Positions 16,241 through 24,835 of a stretch of DNA of 64,000 nt are shown in pieces. Source of the stretch: Phycisphaerae bacterium (GTDB lineage Bacteria; Planctomycetota; Phycisphaerae; UBA1845; UTPLA1). The translations under genes and the position numbers were made by a program. The first letter of the stretch is position 1; every line of letters starts with the position of its first letter. Below the pieces are notes generated by a model. That model had not been told where the DNA came from, did no database searches, and saw only the letters and a list, made by a program, of their open reading frames with translations. The stretch spans positions 558,001 through 622,000 of the forward strand of contig DATEMU010000012.1 in assembly GCA_035275405.1 (NCBI GenBank), written 5' to 3'.

Positions 16241-16744
16241 ATGTCATCGCATTCTCTCGATCGGCGGGGTCGGCTGGAGGCTTTCGAGCGGCTTTGCCGC
16301 GAGCGCGGGGTACCGCTGACGGTCCAGCGGCGCGTGATTTACGAGGCCGTGCTCGATCATGCGGACCATCCCACGGCGGATGACATCTACAAAGAGGTGC
16401 GCGGCCGGTTGCACGGCGTTTCGCGGACCACCGTATATCGCGTCCTTGAAACGCTTGTCCGCCTGGGGGTTATTGGGAAACCGCCGTCTCCCGGCTGGGC
16501 GACGCGGTACGACAAGAGCATGGATCGGCACCATCACCTGGTCTGCGTGCGCTGCGAGCGGACAGTGGATTTTGACGACGCGGCGCTGAACCGGGTGCGA
16601 TTGCCGGATACGCGACGAATGGGTTTCACCATCGCCGACTATTCGATTCATTTCATGGGAGTTTGTCAGGCGTGTCGCCGGTCGGCGGCGCACCGCAGAC
16701 CGCGCAGCGCGGCGCGGTCGCGCGGACGGCGAAAAGCGCGGTGA
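16241..16744 (+). CDS. Fur-family metalloregulator (PerR-like)
   Basis: 167 aa. The winged helix (LTVQRRVIYEAVLDHADHPTADDIY; recognition helix GVSRTTVYRVLETLVRLGVI) is followed by the metal-binding dimerisation domain with HHHLVCVRC and GVCQAC, the two CxxC pairs of the structural zinc site. The C-terminus is a basic tail rich in Arg. It lies 58 bases before a di-heme peroxidase gene on the same strand, which favours a peroxide-sensing PerR role over iron-uptake Fur. A Fur-type box in its own promoter suggests autoregulation. Confidence 0.87.
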   Translation: MSSHSLDRRGRLEAFERLCRERGVPLTVQRRVIYEAVLDHADHPTADDIYKEVRGRLHGVSRTTVYRVLETLVRLGVIGKPPSPGWATRYDKSMDRHHHLVCVRCERTVDFDDAALNRVRLPDTRRMGFTIADYSIHFMGVCQACRRSAAHRRPRSAARSRGRRKAR

Positions 16745-16802
16745 AGGCAGCGCGCCGCGGGGCGCGCGCGAGTTGGTTGGACTAGTTGAAAGGAATGGCA
16801 AC

Positions 16803-18209
16803 ATGAACAGACACACAATGTTGGGACGAATTGGGCGAATCGGTGTTATTGCAACGGGCCTCGGACTCGCGATAGGTGTCGCGGTTTGGGCGGAGGAAAA
16901 GAAACCGTCGAGCTTTTCGCCGGTCAAGATCGAGGAGAGCTTCAAGAGCATCCGCGAGCGGATGGAAGCGGCCAAGCCGGGCATCGCGGACAAGCACAAG
17001 GCGCTGCTGGAGGAGCGCTACGACTTGGCGGATCGTCCTGCGGCGGGAGTGACGATGACCAACGGCAAGGCCGTGCAGGGCGGCGTGCGGGTGAAGCTCT
17101 CCGACGGCATGACGTGGGAGCAGCTCGGGGACCTGAAGGCTGAAGACATCAAGGGCAAAGGGCTGTACCCCAAGGGCTTTCTGCCGCTGCCGCATCCGAA
17201 CCATCCGGAGGGCGGGATGCTCTTTCCCAAACACCATATCGACGAGGTCAAGCGCCAGGAGAATCGCGACCTGACGCGGTTCGATCTGGACTTCGACTTT
17301 CCCGAGCATGTCCTGCCGGAGTTTCCGCCGCCGATCTTCCTGACGACACGCCCGGATTTGGGCGACGTGTCGAAGGGCCAGCTCGTCACCATCATGAACT
17401 TCTACGAGCTGTTCAACGGCGTCCTCAACCCCAAGCAGATCGAGGGCTTTCGCCTGCTCGTCACGCCCTTTCCGCAGCAGCAGTTCAACCAGACCGAAGA
17501 CCGGCGGACGGTCGAGCCGAGCCGCGGCGTGGCGTGCTTTGATTGTCATATCAACGGTCATACGAACTCCGCGACGCACCTGGTCGGCGACATTCGGCCG
17601 CAGGAGATTCGCCACCGCATCGAGACGCCTTCGCTTCGCGGCGTGAACATTCAGCGGCTTTTCGGCTCGCAGCGGGCCCTCAAGAGCGTCGAGGACTTCA
17701 CGGAGTTCGAGCAGCGGGCGGCGTACTTCGACGGCGACCCGGTCATTGCCACGAAGAAGGGCGTGAACATCCTGGAGCGCGGCAGCCAAGTCCATTTCAT
17801 GGCGGAGGTTCAGGAACTGTTCGATTTTCCGCCGGCGCCGAAGCTGAACGTGCTGGGCCGGCTCGATCCGAGCAAGGCCAGCGAACAGGAACTACGCGGC
17901 GAGGCGCTCTTCTTCGGGAAGGCACAGTGCGCGGTTTGCCACCCGGCCCCCTACTACACGGACAACCTGATGCATAACCTGCGGACCGATCGCTTCTTTG
18001 AAACGCAGGAATATCTTGGCGTCAAGGCGATCAGCGACGGCGCGATCAAGACGTTTCCGCTGCGGGGCATCAAGGATTCGCCGACGTATCTGCATGACGG
18101 GCGGCTCATCACGCTGGACGACACTGTGGAGTTCTTCAACCTCGTGCTGGAATTGAAGTTGACCACCGAAGAGAAGAAGGACCTGGTGGCGTTCATGTAT
18201 GCCCTTTAG
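16803..18209 (+). CDS. Di-heme cytochrome c peroxidase / MauG-family protein
   Basis: About 468 aa from the ATG at 16803, which has AAAGGA upstream; a longer frame from 16773 is unlikely. An N-terminal signal segment (IGVIATGLGLAIGVAVWA) exports it. Two c-type heme motifs are present, CFDCH (~residue 245) and CAVCH (~375), in the usual two-domain order, followed by TFPLRGIKDSPTYLHDGR, typical of the CCP/MauG C-terminal half. The N-terminal ~200 residues are longer than in simple CCPs. Likely periplasmic H2O2 reduction or a MauG-type oxidation; the downstream position from a PerR-like gene supports peroxide defence. Confidence 0.85.
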   Translation: MNRHTMLGRIGRIGVIATGLGLAIGVAVWAEEKKPSSFSPVKIEESFKSIRERMEAAKPGIADKHKALLEERYDLADRPAAGVTMTNGKAVQGGVRVKLSDGMTWEQLGDLKAEDIKGKGLYPKGFLPLPHPNHPEGGMLFPKHHIDEVKRQENRDLTRFDLDFDFPEHVLPEFPPPIFLTTRPDLGDVSKGQLVTIMNFYELFNGVLNPKQIEGFRLLVTPFPQQQFNQTEDRRTVEPSRGVACFDCHINGHTNSATHLVGDIRPQEIRHRIETPSLRGVNIQRLFGSQRALKSVEDFTEFEQRAAYFDGDPVIATKKGVNILERGSQVHFMAEVQELFDFPPAPKLNVLGRLDPSKASEQELRGEALFFGKAQCAVCHPAPYYTDNLMHNLRTDRFFETQEYLGVKAISDGAIKTFPLRGIKDSPTYLHDGRLITLDDTVEFFNLVLELKLTTEEKKDLVAFMYAL

Positions 18210-18273
18210 CCACGATGAACCACGCTCGCAGGCCACGCTGACACGCACACGGCGGTAAGCCCGCGAAGAACGA

Positions 18274-19710
18274 CTACTCCAACTCGTGCAATTTGCCGGG
18301 TTCGACCTCGAAGCCTTCTTCGATGGTGTCGTCGTCGATGTAGATATTCCATTTGCCGGCCGGCACCACCATGACTTGGCCGAACTTTTTACATTGCGTT
18401 GCCCTCTCCACGCTGCCAAGGTTGCTCGGTCGCGAGATGACGATTCCCCCTTTCGGCTGGCCTTCGCCACGGATGAGGATCATGCCCAGGTGGTCTTCGG
18501 GCCTTATTTCGACGAGCTTGCGCTCTGCGAAGACCTGGCCTCGCAGCATGGGGACCGGCAACATTTCCTTGTCCTTGGGCGCCCACATGATGTCGTACTT
18601 CACAGTGGCGGACGGCACTCGGATCTCTTTTTCGTAACCACCTGTGCCGGCGACGGAAACAGAGCCAAGACCGTAGCTCACGATCTGAATCTCGCCGAGG
18701 GCCGGAAATTCCTTGATCGGCGGCTTATGTACGATGATCGCGCGCCGCAGCGTGACCTTTTTCTCTGCCGGCTTTGCCGCGACTTCAAGTTCTTTGCGAA
18801 TGCCACCGAGGGCATCGGCCAATTCCCTCGCGGAGTCGGCATTGTAGTACTTGCCATTGCCGGCATCGGCGATTTCCTTAAGGGTCTTATTTTCTGCAGG
18901 CTTTGTGCCGAAACCAACAACGTGCACGCCGAAGGAGCACTTGTTGGCGGCCAAGGCAGCGGCCTCGGCGGCGGGATCACCGCCACAGGTCTCCAGTCCG
19001 TCCGTGATGAGGATCAGGCCGCTGAACGCGTTCTTCTTGGCCAGCTCTTTACCGGCGGTCTTCAGCGAAAGCGCGATGGGCGTCGCACCCGTTGGCCGCA
19101 ACCCGGCAATCAGGCTGCTAAGCTGCGACTTGCCGGCGGAATCCAGCGGGCTAATCGCCCGGGCAACCTTCACTGCCGTGCAGTTGCGCGGATCGTCGGC
19201 ACGGCCGAAAACCTCGTTACCATATATTACGAACGTCATATTCAAACCTTCGGGCATCTTCTGCACCAGATCCGTCAACACGCGCTTTGCCGTCTCCATC
19301 TTTGTGCCGCCTTCGGGAGTCTTTTCTTTCATACTTCCCGAACAATCGAGCACGATCGCAAAGTCGGTGATCATTTCTGCGGCTTGCGGCGAAAGCGGGC
19401 GCATGCCTTGCATGGCGGCAATCAGTTTTTCCGACGCACCGGCCTTCTTAAGCTCGGCCACTTGTTCAGCACTGGGCGTCAGTATCGTGGGCGATTTCTG
19501 TAATCGCTTCAAAATCGTATCTTCGTCGATGCCCAACGAGACCAGCTTGAGCAGATCGTCGAAGGTGATGTCCTGGCCGGCTTCGGGAGCGGTTTGGCCA
19601 CTCAGGCAGACCACGGGAAACAATAATTCGTTGCCGGCCCAGCTGTTACGGGCGGCAACGGTCGCCGTGACGAAAAACGCGACGTTAATGTAGCGAGTAA
19701 TTTTCCGCAT
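18274..19710 (-). CDS. Exported von Willebrand factor A-domain protein
   Basis: 478 aa starting at ATG 19710, preceded by GGAGGAAGCC. A signal peptide is followed by a region with a short helical motif (ITFDDLLKLVSLGIDEDTIL). The VWA domain (~residues 110-300) has a complete MIDAS: DCSGSMKEK, the Thr of RPTGATPIA and ITDGLETCGGD. The C-terminal ~150 residues are beta-rich repeats of unknown family (VPAGKWNIYIDDD near the end). Probably a periplasmic or surface metal-dependent adhesion or assembly protein. No operon partner; it is convergent to the peroxidase gene. Confidence 0.83.
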   Translation of the reverse strand: MRKITRYINVAFFVTATVAARNSWAGNELLFPVVCLSGQTAPEAGQDITFDDLLKLVSLGIDEDTILKRLQKSPTILTPSAEQVAELKKAGASEKLIAAMQGMRPLSPQAAEMITDFAIVLDCSGSMKEKTPEGGTKMETAKRVLTDLVQKMPEGLNMTFVIYGNEVFGRADDPRNCTAVKVARAISPLDSAGKSQLSSLIAGLRPTGATPIALSLKTAGKELAKKNAFSGLILITDGLETCGGDPAAEAAALAANKCSFGVHVVGFGTKPAENKTLKEIADAGNGKYYNADSARELADALGGIRKELEVAAKPAEKKVTLRRAIIVHKPPIKEFPALGEIQIVSYGLGSVSVAGTGGYEKEIRVPSATVKYDIMWAPKDKEMLPVPMLRGQVFAERKLVEIRPEDHLGMILIRGEGQPKGGIVISRPSNLGSVERATQCKKFGQVMVVPAGKWNIYIDDDTIEEGFEVEPGKLHELE

Positions 19711-20013
19711 GGCTTCCTCCAGCAACGTTGTTCGCTGTACGCGAGATCACACCAAAATCTCAAGCTCACATGTACATAAAGGACAAAGGTGGGTGCTGTG
19801 CTCCCAAATTCTTTTGACTTTCATTCGCAGATGACGCGGACACATCCCGGCCCTATCAGCCCGCACCCCAATATCAACGGGAATCCCGACGAGTGCGAAG
19901 GAATGATGGGTGGGGGCGAGTCCAGAGCCGAGGGCGACTATGCCACACAAGAAGGCGGCGAAATCGACGATGGGGGCAACCGCGCCCTGGACTCTTGTTA
20001 TAGTGGCGGGGAC
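19711..20013. other. Divergent intergenic region
   Basis: Contains the Shine-Dalgarno sequence of the VWA gene at its left end and, at the right, TATAGT (19999-20004) nine bases before the MFS start codon. An open frame from 19789 crosses it in phase with the MFS gene, but its sequence is not transporter-like and the promoter position argues against translation. Confidence 0.45.
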
Positions 20014-21285
20014 ATGGCCGAATCGTCCATTGAGCAAGCGCCGGGAATCTCCGCGCCGGCGGCGCCCGCTCCTGTCGAGTTCAGCCCGCGGGTCCTGCGA
20101 CGGCATTTGGCGGCGATCGCCTGTCTCGGTTGCGTGTACGCGACGTCGGGAATCCTTCCGTTTCTTGCGCGGCAACGTTTCGGCGCGGCCAATTGGCAGA
20201 CGACCGTGCTGACCGCGGCCGTGCCGGTCACGCAGTTCTTCGCCATCTTCTGGAACCATCTGTACGCGCGGATACCGACGCGGACCTATTTGATCATCAT
20301 CGGACTGCTCGCATGCGGGCCGCTGGCCCTGATCGGGACCGCCCGGACAATCTGGGAGGTGATGTTCTATTTCGTCCTGGCGGCGCTCGGCGGCGCGGGG
20401 GGCGTTGCGTCGCTCTCGCCGATCAGCGCCGATCTCCTGCGGACGTGTTATTACCCGGGGCGTCATGGCCGAATCTTCGCCGTACTCTGCGTCGTTCAGT
20501 TTACGGCGACGATGGTCGCAGGGCAGATTATGGGCTCGTGGTCCGACCGCAATCCCGATGCGTTTCGCATTTACTTTCCAATCCTGGCACTGCTCATGCT
20601 CGGGGGGCTCGTCTTTTTCGGCCTGATCTCGCGCGACGCGGCGTGGCAGAACCGCATTCGTTACACGCCGGCGAGCGGGGGCTCGTGGTGGACGCCGCTC
20701 AAGGACATGCGGACCATTCTTAAGGCGGACCGGCGCTTCGCGGGGTACGAAGCGGCGTTCATGTCGTATGGCATCGGCTGGATGATCTGCACGGCGCTGG
20801 TTCCGGCGCTGGCGACCGATCAGCTCCACCTCAACTACTCGCAGTTCGCCCAGGCGACGATCGTCGTGTATCAACTCGTCAACATCCTGCTCTTTTTGCC
20901 GCTGGGCCGGGTGTCGGATCGGTTCGGACCGATGCGGTTGGCGTCAGCGTCGTTTTTATGGCTGACGATCTACCCGATCGGGCTGATGTTTACCGGTAGC
21001 GCGCTGGAGTTGGGCGCTTGCGTGACGTTTTACGCGGTGGGGATGGTCGGTGTGCAGCTCACGTGGACGCTCGGGCCGTTGCAGCTTTCGGGCGACAGCG
21101 CCAAGGCGCCGCACTACCTGGCGATCCACAGCACGATGGTCGGTTTTCGCGGCATTGTCGCGCAAGGCCTGGGCATGGCACTTTATTCGATGACCGACAG
21201 CTTCGCGATCCCGCTGGCGATGGCGGCGGCGGGATTTGCGTGGGGATCGTGGCGGATGCGGGCGCTGTCTCAAGGACGCCCTTAG
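20014..21285 (+). CDS. Major facilitator superfamily transporter
   Basis: 423 aa from the ATG at 20014. After a Pro/Ala-rich N-terminal tail there are about 12 hydrophobic helices; FLPLGRVSDRFGPMRLASA is the conserved loop of the second half and GGAGGVASLSPISADLLR lies in the first half. The substrate cannot be predicted. The last ~30 codons are duplicated downstream at 23192-23293. Confidence 0.8.
   Translation: MAESSIEQAPGISAPAAPAPVEFSPRVLRRHLAAIACLGCVYATSGILPFLARQRFGAANWQTTVLTAAVPVTQFFAIFWNHLYARIPTRTYLIIIGLLACGPLALIGTARTIWEVMFYFVLAALGGAGGVASLSPISADLLRTCYYPGRHGRIFAVLCVVQFTATMVAGQIMGSWSDRNPDAFRIYFPILALLMLGGLVFFGLISRDAAWQNRIRYTPASGGSWWTPLKDMRTILKADRRFAGYEAAFMSYGIGWMICTALVPALATDQLHLNYSQFAQATIVVYQLVNILLFLPLGRVSDRFGPMRLASASFLWLTIYPIGLMFTGSALELGACVTFYAVGMVGVQLTWTLGPLQLSGDSAKAPHYLAIHSTMVGFRGIVAQGLGMALYSMTDSFAIPLAMAAAGFAWGSWRMRALSQGRP
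21185..21270 (+). repeat. 86-bp repeat, copy A (3' end of MFS gene)
   Basis: Matches 23193-23278 at a constant offset of 2008 bases, with eight mismatches by eye (about 91% identity) and no gaps. Weaker similarity continues to the stop codon. Confidence 0.88.
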
Positions 21286-21420
21286 CGAGGAATATTCCGA
21301 GTTTGGAATTACCTCCACTTTCTGCTACGATGGCCAACGCAGCCGACGCGGGCCGCGGAAGGTTCGGGCACCACGCATTTCCTTCCGGTGGGCCGTGACG
21401 TTGAAAGGGAGCGAGTGATC

Positions 21421-23148
21421 ATGCCACCGCCCACACGCAAGGGTTCTATCGCAATTTTCTTCGTTATTATTCTTACGTTGATTAGTGTCACGCTGGAACC
21501 ACAGTCCGCCCGCAGCCAATGCAATTCATATGACGTCACCAAGCTCGTCGCGGACGATGCTGCGGAAGGGGACCAGGCCGGTTATTCGGTCGCCGTTGTC
21601 GGCGACACCGCGGTTGTCGGATCGCGGTTCGATGACCACGCGGCGGGTACCGATGCCGGCTCGGCGTATGTTTTTCTTAGATCGGGCGGCTCATGGGCTC
21701 AGCAGGAAAAACTCGTGGCCTCTGATGCAGCGGCAAGTGATGGCTTCGGTGTCTCCGTGGCGATTTCGGGCGACACAGCAGTGGTTGGGGCAAACGGTAA
21801 TGATAATGCCGGCGGCGTAAGCGCGGGCGCTGCGTATGTCTTCACTCGCTCGGGCGGGATATGGACGCAACAGTCAAAGCTCACCGCCTCTGACGCTGCA
21901 ACAAGTGATGCGTTCGGCTGGTCGATCGCGCTTTCTGGCGATACGGCGGTCGTCGGAGCCCCCGGGAATGACGACGCCGGCAGCAGCTCCGGTTCGGCAT
22001 ACATTTTCGTCCGCACCGGCGCCGTATGGACCCAACAAGCCAAGCTGACGGCCTCGGACGCGGCGACGCTGGACGTATTCGGCTGGTCGGTTGCAATATC
22101 GGGCGATACCGCCGTGATCGGGGCGGTCTACAACAGCAACCCGGCCGCCTTCGCTGGTGCCGCCTATGCATTTGTCCGCACGGCGGGCGTCTGGACCCAA
22201 CAAGCAAAGCTCATCGCCTCCGATGCGGTGGAAGGCGACTTGTTCGGTATTTCCGTCTCCATCTCAGGCGACACGGCGCTCATAGGGGCCAATGGCGTCC
22301 AGATCGCCGGACAGCCTGGCGTAGGTTCAGCCTACATCTTTGTCCGTTCCGGTGTGGCGTGGTCGCAACAGGCGAAGCTGACGGCCTCCGATGGCGCGGC
22401 GAATGAGCAGCTTGGGCTTTCAGTTTCGATCGACGGCGATCGGGCCGTCGTCGGAGCATCCGGCGACAATTCCGCGGCCTTCGCCGCCGGGGCGGTTTAT
22501 GTTTTCATCAAACCGGCCGGCGGCTGGACGAACATGACGGAAACAGCACAGCTGTTCGCGTCCGACGCCGCGACCGGGGCTAATCTTAGCTATTCGATCG
22601 GAATTTCGGCTGACACTGTGGTGGCCGGAGCCATCAGGGACAGCTCCGTAGCTGTCGACGCGGGTTCCGCATACGTGTTCGATCTCGATGACGATGACGA
22701 CGGCGCACTAATTGGGCTGGACAATTGCCCGTGCGTGTCTAATGCCAACCAGCAAGATTCCGATGGGGACGCTTTGGGGGATGCCTGCGACAACTGCACA
22801 AACACCTCGAACCCCGACCAGTGGGATGCCGACGCAGATGGCATCGGCGACCTGTGCGATCCTGATGTCGACGGCGATGGTGTGCAGAATACCATCGACG
22901 ATTGCCCCAATAATCTGCCGTGTTTAAGCACCAGCTCGTCTGGCCGGCCTCGCGCCGACTTCAATTCTGATTGCAACGTCGACGGCTTGGACATCCAGAC
23001 GTTGGTGGATTGTGTCCTCCACGGTGGCGACGCCTGTGTCGGCATTGACCCTGACGGTGACGGTCAGACCGCCGATCTGGACCAGGCAGATGATATCGCT
23101 GCTTTTATAGCGAATGTTTTCTCACCGAGCGTCGGGCCTTGCAACTAG
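21421..23148 (+). CDS. Secreted FG-GAP repeat protein with thrombospondin type-3 and dockerin-like end
   Basis: About 575 aa from ATG 21421, with a signal peptide (IAIFFVIILTLISVTL). Seven repeats of ~55 residues resemble FG-GAP/beta-propeller blades, each with a core like VAISGDTAVVGA and AYVF. They are followed by Ca-binding thrombospondin type-3 motifs (DNCPCVSNANQQDSDGDALG) and a C-terminal planctomycete dockerin-like pair (DFNSDCNVDGLDIQ; DPDGDGQTADLDQADDI). An extracellular calcium-binding protein, perhaps adhesive; ligand unknown. Confidence 0.85.
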   Translation: MPPPTRKGSIAIFFVIILTLISVTLEPQSARSQCNSYDVTKLVADDAAEGDQAGYSVAVVGDTAVVGSRFDDHAAGTDAGSAYVFLRSGGSWAQQEKLVASDAAASDGFGVSVAISGDTAVVGANGNDNAGGVSAGAAYVFTRSGGIWTQQSKLTASDAATSDAFGWSIALSGDTAVVGAPGNDDAGSSSGSAYIFVRTGAVWTQQAKLTASDAATLDVFGWSVAISGDTAVIGAVYNSNPAAFAGAAYAFVRTAGVWTQQAKLIASDAVEGDLFGISVSISGDTALIGANGVQIAGQPGVGSAYIFVRSGVAWSQQAKLTASDGAANEQLGLSVSIDGDRAVVGASGDNSAAFAAGAVYVFIKPAGGWTNMTETAQLFASDAATGANLSYSIGISADTVVAGAIRDSSVAVDAGSAYVFDLDDDDDGALIGLDNCPCVSNANQQDSDGDALGDACDNCTNTSNPDQWDADADGIGDLCDPDVDGDGVQNTIDDCPNNLPCLSTSSSGRPRADFNSDCNVDGLDIQTLVDCVLHGGDACVGIDPDGDGQTADLDQADDIAAFIANVFSPSVGPCN

Positions 23149-23191
23149 CCAGAAGCGGCTCCGACACGGCGAACCGCTCGCGGATCTGGCG

Positions 23192-23293
23192 GATTCGTTG
23201 ACCGGCAGCTTCGCGATCCCGCGGGCGATGGCAGCGGCGGGATTTGCGTGGGGATCGTGGCGGATGCAAAGGCTGTCTCGTCATCATCATTAA
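23192..23293 (+). pseudogene. Remnant duplicate of the MFS transporter 3' end
   Basis: In the same reading frame, 33 codons and a TAA encode SFAIPRAMAAAGFAWGSWRM and neighbours, almost identical to the C-terminus of the transporter at 20014-21285. Nothing upstream resembles the rest of the gene. It is the footprint of a partial duplication around the FG-GAP gene, or the tail of a deleted paralogue. Confidence 0.7.
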
Positions 23294-23796
23294 GCGACCA
23301 ATCTTGCTTTTGATTTCGCTCGCTTCGAGACACCTCTCCTCAAAATATCACACTTAACGCTACGTATTGTTCACCGCGGCGCTAGGGCTGTTCCTAACGG
23401 CATCCCCGCTAGGGCCTCAGATTTACTGGTCGCCGGGGTCTATGAATTTATTCATAGAGATTTCAGTCGGTCGTTAACTCGCAGGGCCTACCAATTGAGT
23501 GAAGTTATTTATGTTAACGGAACCTCTGGCAACCCGGGTTCGTTGAGTGCGGAACTTTATTGATTTGTTGAGGAACGAGCGGTCGCCGGCCTCGCAGGCG
23601 GCGGCCGAGTGGAACAGTCTCAGGAGATGTCGGACGGACGGAGGTGGGGGCCGCTCGCCTTGCGAGAGCAAGACGGGCGAGGCTCGGAAACGGGGGTGTT
23701 GATGGCCCAAGCGTTTTTCGGTGTCAGTAGGAATATAGAAGGCAAATTGTTTTTTTGGAGTCAGGCTGCAAATCCAGGCCTGAGAACAGGAGTATC
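23294..23796. other. Gene-free region with an isolated palindrome
   Basis: About 500 bases without a supported gene, locally more AT-rich than its surroundings. It holds an 18-base palindrome at 23440-23457 and a self-complementary AACCCGGGTT. Short ORFs are low in coding character. The right end carries the AGGAG site of the next gene. Confidence 0.5.
23440..23457. repeat. Perfect 8-2-8 palindrome
   Basis: CTATGAAT-TT-ATTCATAG. It has the size and symmetry of a dimeric regulator's operator, but no promoter or gene directly beside it could be identified. Confidence 0.6.
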
Positions 23797-24687
23797 ATGA
23801 TGTTAAAGCGAATTCTGCAGATCTCGGCCGCGTCGGTATGTTCCGTCGCGATTCTGTCCAACATCAGCTGCACGGCGCAGTGCGCGGAGGGCTCAACCGT
23901 CCAAGCGTGTGCGACGAAGACATCGTCGCCGTGCGCGAAGCCCTGCGCGACGAAGGTGGCGCATCAGGGCCCGTGTGTGAAGCCGGCCGGCGAACTCTCC
24001 GTCGACCTGCCGAATGCGCGAGTCGGCGAGTGCTGGACAAAGGTATGGATGCCACCGGAGTTCAAGACTGTTTCGGAACGCGTGATGGTGCGCGCGCCGT
24101 CCGAGCGGCTGGAGATTACCCCGGCCGAATACGAATGGGTCGAAGAGCGTGTCTGCGTCAAGGAAGCCTCGACCGAACTTCAGGAGATTCCGGCGGAGTT
24201 CGAGGACCGGCAAATCACCGTCCAAGTTCAGCCCGGGCACACCGACTGGGTCATCATGAAGGATGAGGAGTGCACGCCGGCCAAGGTGGTGCAGACATCG
24301 CTGCGCGACAACGGAAAGGACAAGGATGATGACGACGACGCCTTGCACCTCCGCGGACATGACGCCAAGGCGACACGCGACGTGTTCTGTCTGGTCAACA
24401 CTCCGCCGCGGTCTGAAACGATCAGCGTTCAATGCCTGAAGAAGCCGGCCTGCGTCAAGCAAGTGACCATCCCGGCACAGTATGAAACCGTCAAACGCCA
24501 GAGACTGGCCAAGGCGGCCTGCACGAAGCGGATCGCCATCGCGGCGGAATACCGAGATGTCGAGAAGACGATCAAGGTTTGCGACGGCCGGTTTGCGTGG
24601 CAGCGCGTGCAATGCGAAGCTGTCAACAAGAACCAGGAGTCGGTTCGCATCGACGCGAACGGCAAGCCGCAGTTGGTGCAGCGGTAG
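23797..24687 (+). CDS. Exported protein with IPAxY/F beta-repeats and an N-terminal cysteine cluster
   Basis: About 297 aa, with AGGAG just before two adjacent ATGs (23797, 23800). A signal peptide is followed by a Cys-rich stretch (CATKTSSPCAKPCATK). The rest consists of at least five repeats, each with [I/T]PAE[Y/F] followed by a V-x-V strand (e.g. TPAEYEWVEERVCVKEA, IPAEFEDRQITVQV, IPAQYETVKRQRL). Such repeats occur in OmpA-associated envelope proteins and probably form short beta-hairpins. A DKDDDDDA insert splits the array. The function is unknown; likely periplasmic. Confidence 0.72.
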   Translation: MMLKRILQISAASVCSVAILSNISCTAQCAEGSTVQACATKTSSPCAKPCATKVAHQGPCVKPAGELSVDLPNARVGECWTKVWMPPEFKTVSERVMVRAPSERLEITPAEYEWVEERVCVKEASTELQEIPAEFEDRQITVQVQPGHTDWVIMKDEECTPAKVVQTSLRDNGKDKDDDDDALHLRGHDAKATRDVFCLVNTPPRSETISVQCLKKPACVKQVTIPAQYETVKRQRLAKAACTKRIAIAAEYRDVEKTIKVCDGRFAWQRVQCEAVNKNQESVRIDANGKPQLVQR

Positions 24688-24691
24688 ACCC

Positions 24692-24719
24692 GTATCCCCA
24701 TCCCGTGCGATGGGGATAC
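24692..24719 (+). terminator. Hairpin directly after the IPA-repeat gene
   Basis: Perfect 10-bp stem GTATCCCCAT / ATGGGGATAC with an 8-base loop, beginning five bases after the stop codon. No T-tract. Confidence 0.6.
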
Positions 24720-24738
24720 ATAGGATAGCTTGACTAAC

Positions 24739-24768
24739 CCCCGAGCGACGGTCCGCCGTCGCTCGGGG
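24739..24768 (+). terminator. Second, stronger hairpin; likely terminator
   Basis: Perfect 13-bp stem CCCCGAGCGACGG / CCGTCGCTCGGGG with loop TCCG, followed by TGTTGT. Very stable; the weak T-tract makes it an imperfect intrinsic terminator. Confidence 0.7.
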
Positions 24769-24835
24769 TGTTGTAGGGGAAATGTCGGCTTGGCAATGTC
24801 TCGCCTCAGCGAGCAAGAACGGAGATTCGCTATTT

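Noticed and set aside
18286-19503. 405-codon plus-strand ORF
   Set aside because: Antisense to the VWA gene, whose MIDAS motif and signal peptide are clear.
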